The notes beneath the pieces were generated by a model that was not told where the DNA came from, ran no database searches, and was given only the letters and a program-made list of their open reading frames with translations. This document shows, in pieces, positions 58,501-64,000 of a stretch of 64,000 nucleotides of DNA. A program made the position numbers and the translations under genes. The stretch is from Balaenoptera acutorostrata (taxonomy: Eukaryota > Chordata > Mammalia > Artiodactyla > Balaenopteridae). Within the stretch, counting starts at the first letter, position 1; each line of letters opens with the position of its first letter. The stretch spans positions 30,780,039-30,844,038 of the forward strand of contig NC_080067.1 in NCBI RefSeq assembly GCF_949987535.1, given 5' to 3'.

Positions 58501-60062
58501 ACATGTTTTGTTTTTTGTTTTTTCTTGGATGTTTTTTGCTTGCATGCCCCCTTAAAGAATATTAAAAAATAATATGTCTTCTCTTATTTATTATAAATAT
58601 TATTAGCACATAATTAATAAAATCAACATGTATAATACGTATTACATAATTTGATGAATAATTATTAAACAACATTACAATTTTGAAACAAAAGTAAATC
58701 GTTATTGAAAGTCTATTCCTTAATGAGGTGAATAGGGTCAGGAATTTTGAAAAACAATAGTTCACTCATCTGCAGATTTATGAATCAATTTACTTCTAGA
58801 ATGAGACAGAATTAAGCATCATTTCTATGTCTACATTTTTGTTTTCATAGACAAAAATGCTGCATAAACATGAAGATGGAAATGAAAGAGTTTAGTTATA
58901 GCAACGTCATTCAAGTTTACCGATTTCATTGAAGTTATTTGTCAAAAGTTATCTAGTGATCTATAAAAATTATTTTCAAGGGAAAAAGCAAAATCAAAGA
59001 AGGGAGAAACACCTGCCTTGTGTGACTTGTTGCTCAGTTATTGACTTTGACAATTTTGGGTGAGTATGAAAATGAAAAAAGAAAATATATCAAATGACTA
59101 AATTATATTTCTTCAGCTGATTAAAGATGCTTTGCTTTCCAGCTGATGGCAGGTCCTAAGTGAATATTGAAAGAGCTGATAGGAATTGCTTATGTTTTAC
59201 TATGTGAAAGAGTCATATATCACATATCTCTTATGACTCTTTTACAAAAATCTCCCTCTCCAAACTTTCCCTCAAGAGTTGTGTTTTCTTACACAAGAAA
59301 GAAGAAGTTAGGTAGGTAAAAGAAAACTGTTAATACTCCCAATGCCTTTATTCTGCGATTTATTTGATTTTAGTCCTTGCCAGTATAAGCTAAAATATCC
59401 TTTCTTGTGACATGTCTCCTGTTTATCACATATATTTAATAACGTAAAAGACAGAAGGCCTTGTGTTGGTTTATGGTGTTCTGATTATTCACTAAAGAAG
59501 GCTTCACCCATTCCAATAGTGGGGGGCACTGGAGGTTTTACTCCCAGGGATATGAAAGATTGTAAGATTTTGGAAAGAGAGGGCTATTCTTTTTGTTGGT
59601 AAAGAGGAATAGGGCTGCTGTGAAAGGAAAGATGGGAGGAGAGAAAAAAAATCTTGGGAGAGAGTCCATATAGAAGCAGAAGATCTGGAAATGTATTCTG
59701 AAAATGATAGCACCCAAAGGTCTCTTGGAAAGTAGCCTAGTTTAAACACACCTGCCATAGGGGTTCAGAAATTTGTAAAACCAAGTTCAGGTAGTTATAG
59801 TATAAATTGAAAACAGAAAATTGTTCCTCTTAGGTCCCAATGAAAATTGTGTAGTTGTCAAATCTGTGACTGCAGAAGAGAAAGGATGAAAATCTATAAG
59901 TCAACAAGGAATGAAACTCACTATGAAACTCAAAACCAAGAAGATGAGGTAGTTTCGGGAAACTATAAAAGTTAGAGATATGATTATATAGAACCTGAGC
60001 ATCGTGGACCAGCTGGAAGAGATAAATAGAGCTCCATTCTCAGTCTAAGGAACCATCTGCAG
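58501..60062. other. no gene recognised
   Basis: AT-rich intergenic DNA. The 84-codon antisense frame at 59504-59758 is Ser/Leu/Phe-rich with no recognisable domain. Confidence 0.4.
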
Positions 60063-60063
60063 C

Positions 60064-60246
60064 AGTGGTTTCCAACCCAGATTACATATTAGGATCAGAA
60101 TTCTCTGGAGGGCTTTAAAACCTACCAGTGCCTGGGGCTCACCCAAGACCAATTAAGTTAGAATCTTTGTGGTTGGGAGCTAGGAATTTGAATATTTGAA
60201 AAGTTCCCAGGGGATTCTAAAGTGCAGCATAGATTGAGAACCACTG
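60064..60246. mobile_element. non-autonomous hAT-Charlie element with terminal inverted repeats
   Basis: Left end cagtggtttccaacc and right end attgagaaccactg are near-perfect inverted repeats. The interior ('agaccaattaagttagaatc', 'aaagttcccaggggattcta') fits the MER5/MER20/MER58 group of short hAT elements. The 8-bp flanks (atctgcag and ttttagat) no longer match clearly. Confidence 0.8.
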
Positions 60247-60539
60247 TTTTAGATCATTTTGATCTAGGAGAATTGTGCAATTGAATAAGCTTTGATGAAA
60301 TAGAAAAAAGAGAGACTGCTGGTAATTTAGAGATACTAGAAAATGGAAATTAACATGAGAATAATAAGAATTATCATGGACAAGAGTGACTCTTTGCCCT
60401 CCCCCCTTAAAATTTGAGAAAGGAATTAGAAATCAGAAACAAAGATTAAATTTATTTTAGAATCATACTTCTTTACAGAGCCATCAGAACAGAAATAAAC
60501 TTGAGAGGTGAGGCAGGAGTCATATTTTTATAAATGCTA
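60247..60539. other. no gene recognised
   Basis: A-rich intergenic DNA between the hAT element and an L1 tail. Nothing named. Confidence 0.4.
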
Positions 60540-60930
60540 CATAAAAAATTTAGGCAGATATTTATGCAAAAACAGGTTTACAGTAAAATTAATATGATAG
60601 AAACATATGTGCTACAATAAGACAGTGGTTGCATTAAGTTGCCTCTATATGATGGAATATAATGCAGTTATTAAAATATTTTCATATGATGTTCAAATTT
60701 ATTTCCTAAAGCATGAATAATTTCAAGGCACTAGATAATATTTCATCTAAAATATGTGTGTATATGAGTGTGCATGAACATATTTGTATATGTGTGTGTA
60801 TGTGTGAATATATATAATTTTCAAAGTATTAACTAAAGCTATTGATTGGCTTCTTATTTTCTTTCTGTATTTCTATATTTTACTTTCTTTTTCAAGTCAC
60901 AATGAGAATGTATTATGTTTAACATCTAAA
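60540..60930 (+). mobile_element. ancient LINE-1 3' end
   Basis: Sense text 'gatggaatataatgcagtta', a TG-rich patch at 60755-60805, then 'tattttctttctgtatttct' and 'cacaatgagaatgtattatg' follows the 3' UTR of old L1M elements. Confidence 0.6.
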
Positions 60931-61429
60931 TGTTACATATTTTTCAAAGACTATATAGAAGTAAAATTAGTCACATCCTGGTGACTCATTAAGTGATAAA
61001 AGCATGACCTATTTTAAAACAAATCTTCAAGGTAAAGGATGCTCAATAAATGCTAAAATGTGTGCAATTCTCTCAATTTCATACATCTGTTCCTAAGGTG
61101 ATATACCCAGAAAACAGTATGTGCATGTGGTATTTAATAATTTCTGTAGGCATTTATCAAGTATATACTTGTAGAAGCTTATATGATTCAAATTTTCCTG
61201 AGTGTTTTAAGAACATAGTAAGTTAAGCATGTGAAACTCTTAAATAAAGTACTCTAGGGTACAGTATCACTTTTATTTAAATAATAGTATTTGATCATTA
61301 TTAATCATTTTTATTTAGGTAACATAGAAGCATGAAAAATTTGTAAGACATAAAACACTTTAAAAAGCTATAATCACAAAGATAATATAATACTATTATT
61401 TTTGTATATTCCCTTAGAATTTACTTAGT
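60931..61429. other. no gene recognised
   Basis: AT-rich spacer. Nothing named. Confidence 0.4.
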
Positions 61430-63765
61430 CAGTTTTACTGACATAGAATTTATCTAAATAATATTCACCAAATATGTGTATTTTTTGGTGAGTTTTAAGA
61501 AACTTATACAGTCATGTAAACACCATCACACTCCAGCTATGGAATATTTACCTCATTCCAATTCTGATTCTGATGGAATCAGTATGTAATCTTTTGTATC
61601 TGATTCATTCACCTAGCATAACACTTGTACTTACGAATCATTCATATTGCCATGTGTATTAGTAATTCATTCTTTTTTAGTGCTAAGTAATATTTCATTC
61701 TTTGGATAGTTTACAGTTTGTTTACTCATTCACCTGTTGAAGGGCATGTGTTTTTTGCCCTGCTCCAGTTTTTTGTCTATTAAAAATAAAACTGCTATAA
61801 GTAGCCTATTACAATTATTTTTTTGAACATATTTCTTGGATGAATACCTAGGAGCAGGATTTCTAGGTCTTATGGTCAGCATGTGTTTGACTTTATATAA
61901 AACTGCCAAATTGTTTTTTAAAATGGTTGTACCATTTTTCATTCCTTCTGCCAATGAATGAGTTCTTGTTCTCCCACATCCTCATCAATAATTGACATTT
62001 TCAGTGTTTTTTATTTTTCACTGCTTTAGTGAGTGTGAAACAGTATCTTACTGGGTTTTTAATTTGTATTTTCCTAATGATTAATGACACTGAATTATTT
62101 TCACGTGCTTATCGTTCACTCATATAGACACTCATATATCGTATTTCATGAAGTACCTGTTCCAATCATTTGTTAATTTAAAAAATTAGGTTCTTTGTCA
62201 TCTTTTCATTGATTTGCCAATTTTTTTTACTAGAAATATTTTTTGCAAATATTTTCTTCCAGTGTTTGACACTCCTTTATTTTCTTAACAGTGTCTTTTG
62301 AAAAGTGTATGTTTTAAATTTTGATGAAGTTCAATTTAGCAATTATTGAATTATCAATTTTTATTGTTCAATGTTTTGTTTTGTTTTTTTTGGCCGCACC
62401 ACGTGGTATGAGGGATCTTAGTTCCGTGACCAGGGATCGAACCGTGTCCCCTACAGTGGAAGTGTGGATTCTTAACCACTGGACCACCAGGAGAGCCCCT
62501 CAGTGTTTTGTGTTTTATCAAGGAAATCTCTTCTTATTCTTGGTCAAAAAGATTTCTTCTATGTTTTCTTCCAGGGCTTTTGTAGTTTAGCTTTCAAATT
62601 TAGTTTTATGATCCATTCAATATGGCTTTATAGAAGACAAGGATAGAGTTTCATTCATTTTTTACATTTGGATATACAGTCCTCTCCTGATTGAATGTCA
62701 TCTGAACCTTTAATAAAAGTCAGTTGACCATATTGGATTGTTTCTATTTCAGAAATCATTATTCTAACCCACTGAACTATATGGCTACCTTATGCCAATA
62801 TAAACAGACTTAATAATGTAGCTTTATAATGTCTTGAAATCAAGTAGTTCTTGTCTTTTAACTTTGTTCTTTTTTTTTTTTCAAAATATTTGACTATCTT
62901 TTATATTTCCATGTACATTTTAGAATCGGCTTGTGAATAGCCACAAAAATACGTCAAATGAAATTTTGACTGGGATTGTGTTGGATATATAGAAAAATTT
63001 GAGGAGAATTGACATCTCAACACTACTGGGTCTTTTGTTTCTTAAACATCTATGTATCATCATTTATTTAGATTATCTTTAATTTCTCTCAGTAACACTT
63101 TTTAGTTTAAAGTGCATAGGTCCTACACTCATTGTTTTAAATTAATTCCTAAATATTTGATTTTTTTGTTGCTAAAGTAATTACACTATTTTATTTAAAT
63201 TTTAATTTCCAAATTTCCCTTGCTATTATAGAGAGATAAAATATTTTATATATTGACCTTGTATCCTGCAACTGAATATTGCTAAACTTACTTATTAGTT
63301 CAAGAAATTTGTTTCTAGGTTTTAAAAATAATTTTCTCCATCATATAATTTGTTAATAGTCTTCCTCTTTAATTATCTATCTTGATGATTTTTATTTCTT
63401 TATGTTTTTGCATAGCACTGACTATAACCTAAAAGAAAATGTTAAAAAAAAAAAATAGAGTGTACGATCTTGTATTGTTCCTAATCTGAGCAAAAGGATT
63501 TTCAGTCTTTCACCATTATGTATTATGTTAACTTTTGTTTATTGTAGCTGTTCCTTATTGGGCTGAAGAAATTCTCTTTAATACCAGTTTCCTGAGAGCT
63601 TTCTTTTTAAAATTAAAAATGTGTGTTGAATTTGTCAAATCTATGGTGAAATTTATATGTTTTTGAATATATTGTTAATATTGTATTATGTTGATTGATT
63701 GATTTTATTTTGATTGATTTTAGAATGTTGAACCAATCTTGCACTAATGAAATGAACCTCACTTG
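61430..63765 (-). mobile_element. ancient LINE-1 (L1M), long antisense ORF2 remnant, interrupted by SINE
   Basis: The plus strand carries antisense L1M landmarks in order. 3' UTR/C-terminal region: 'tactcattcacctgttgaag', 'gaatacctaggagcaggatt', 'aaaactgccaaattgttttt'. Then 'gttttcttccagggcttttg', 'tatggctttatagaagacaa', 'ctgggattgtgttggatata', 'ctatggtgaaatttatatg' and the RT-proximal 'aaccaatcttgcac' near 63740. About 2.2 kb of L1 without an intact frame. A SINE interrupts it at 62379-62499. Confidence 0.85.
62379..62499 (-). mobile_element. short-form tRNA-derived SINE
   Basis: Antisense short SINE: T-rich tail, 'ggccgcaccacgtggtatga', 'ccgtgaccagggatcgaacc', 'ggattcttaaccactggacc' and head 'accaggagagcccc'. 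The target duplication tcaatgttttg (62368-62378) versus tcagtgttttg (62500-62510) has one mismatch. The 89-codon frame at 62321-62590 runs through it and is not a gene. Confidence 0.9.
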
Positions 63766-64000
63766 GAAGTTGAGGTTATTTGCAAACTAGAAAATGAATG
63801 AATGGAAAGTAGGAGGAGTCTTAGAGACAGTGAATGTAGTGCTGGCTGTGGATTAATTATGTAAACGAGATAGAAGCGTTGTAGCAGTGGAGGTATTAGA
63901 ATGAGTGTGATGGAAGTGTAAGAGGTGCTGGTTGAACTATGGGGTGTTCGCTGTAGATATTTTGAAGATGAGGCAGTTAGTGGTGGGTGATGATAAAGTT
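63766..64000. other. no gene recognised; window end
   Basis: Purine-rich unique-looking sequence after the ancient L1. It could be further decayed repeat. Nothing supportable. Confidence 0.4.

Noticed and set aside
1..64000. CRISPR array, operon, prophage or bacterial mobile element
   Set aside because: No spaced identical repeats and no compact gene organisation. The repeats are mammalian retroelements and microsatellites.

Overview
This 64 kb window looks like non-coding nuclear DNA from a placental mammal. The best guess is a cetacean or close cetartiodactyl relative. It has many tRNA-derived SINEs with the CHR-type body (the 'cttccctggtggtgcagtgg' head followed by the 'gatcccacatgccgcggagc' core), cetartiodactyl-type LINE-1 copies with long GC-rich 5' UTRs, and old mammalian repeats (L1M, L2, MIR, MLT1/MaLR LTRs, hAT and Tigger fragments). 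I saw no ruminant BovB or Bov-tA bodies and no pig PRE1. Base composition is AT-rich except in the two L1 5' UTRs.

I found no convincing host protein-coding exon, tRNA, rRNA or CRISPR array. Every long open frame I could explain belongs to a transposable element. The two most intact coding remnants are the ORF1/ORF2 pairs of two antisense, near full-length LINE-1 copies. L1-A (19030-24058) has lost about 2.07 kb of ORF2, including the whole reverse transcriptase domain. L1-B (42746-49814) is 7.07 kb long with its 15-bp target-site duplication intact, but it has frameshifts and an altered RT active site (FADG in place of FADD).

Layout. 1-5.8 kb: SINEs and an ancient sense L1M carrying a twin-primed young L1, which itself carries a SINE. 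5.8-13.7 kb: mostly unrecognised sequence with MIR, microsatellites, an hAT fragment and an antisense L1M (8.0-9.0 kb). 13.7-14.6 kb: an MLT1 LTR split by a second MaLR-type LTR, with a GT/GC microsatellite inside. 16.5-18.3 kb: a sense L1M split exactly at a TA by a Tigger-like element. 19.0-24.1 kb: L1-A. 24-34 kb: largely unrecognised, with an L2 and an L1MA tail. 35-36.1 kb: ancient L1. 36.3-37.7 kb: two CHR SINEs and an L1 tail; one SINE and the tail used the same target site. 39.4-40.7 kb: an LTR-like segment, a 200-N assembly gap and an L2. 41.4-41.9 kb: MLT1. 42.7-49.8 kb: L1-B. 51.3-56.7 kb: L2, several L1 fragments and a SINE. 56.7-58.5 kb: unrecognised, less AT-rich sequence with a G-quadruplex-prone C-run. 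60-63.8 kb: hAT, an L1 tail and a long antisense ancient L1 with a SINE insertion.

The window gives no support for a novel multi-gene system. Its most informative content is a layered insertion record whose order can be read from target-site duplications: twin priming, two retroelements at one endonuclease site, a precise TA insertion of a DNA transposon into an older L1, and a microhomology deletion inside a LINE. Family names for old repeats come from recognition by eye and need RepeatMasker/Dfam confirmation.
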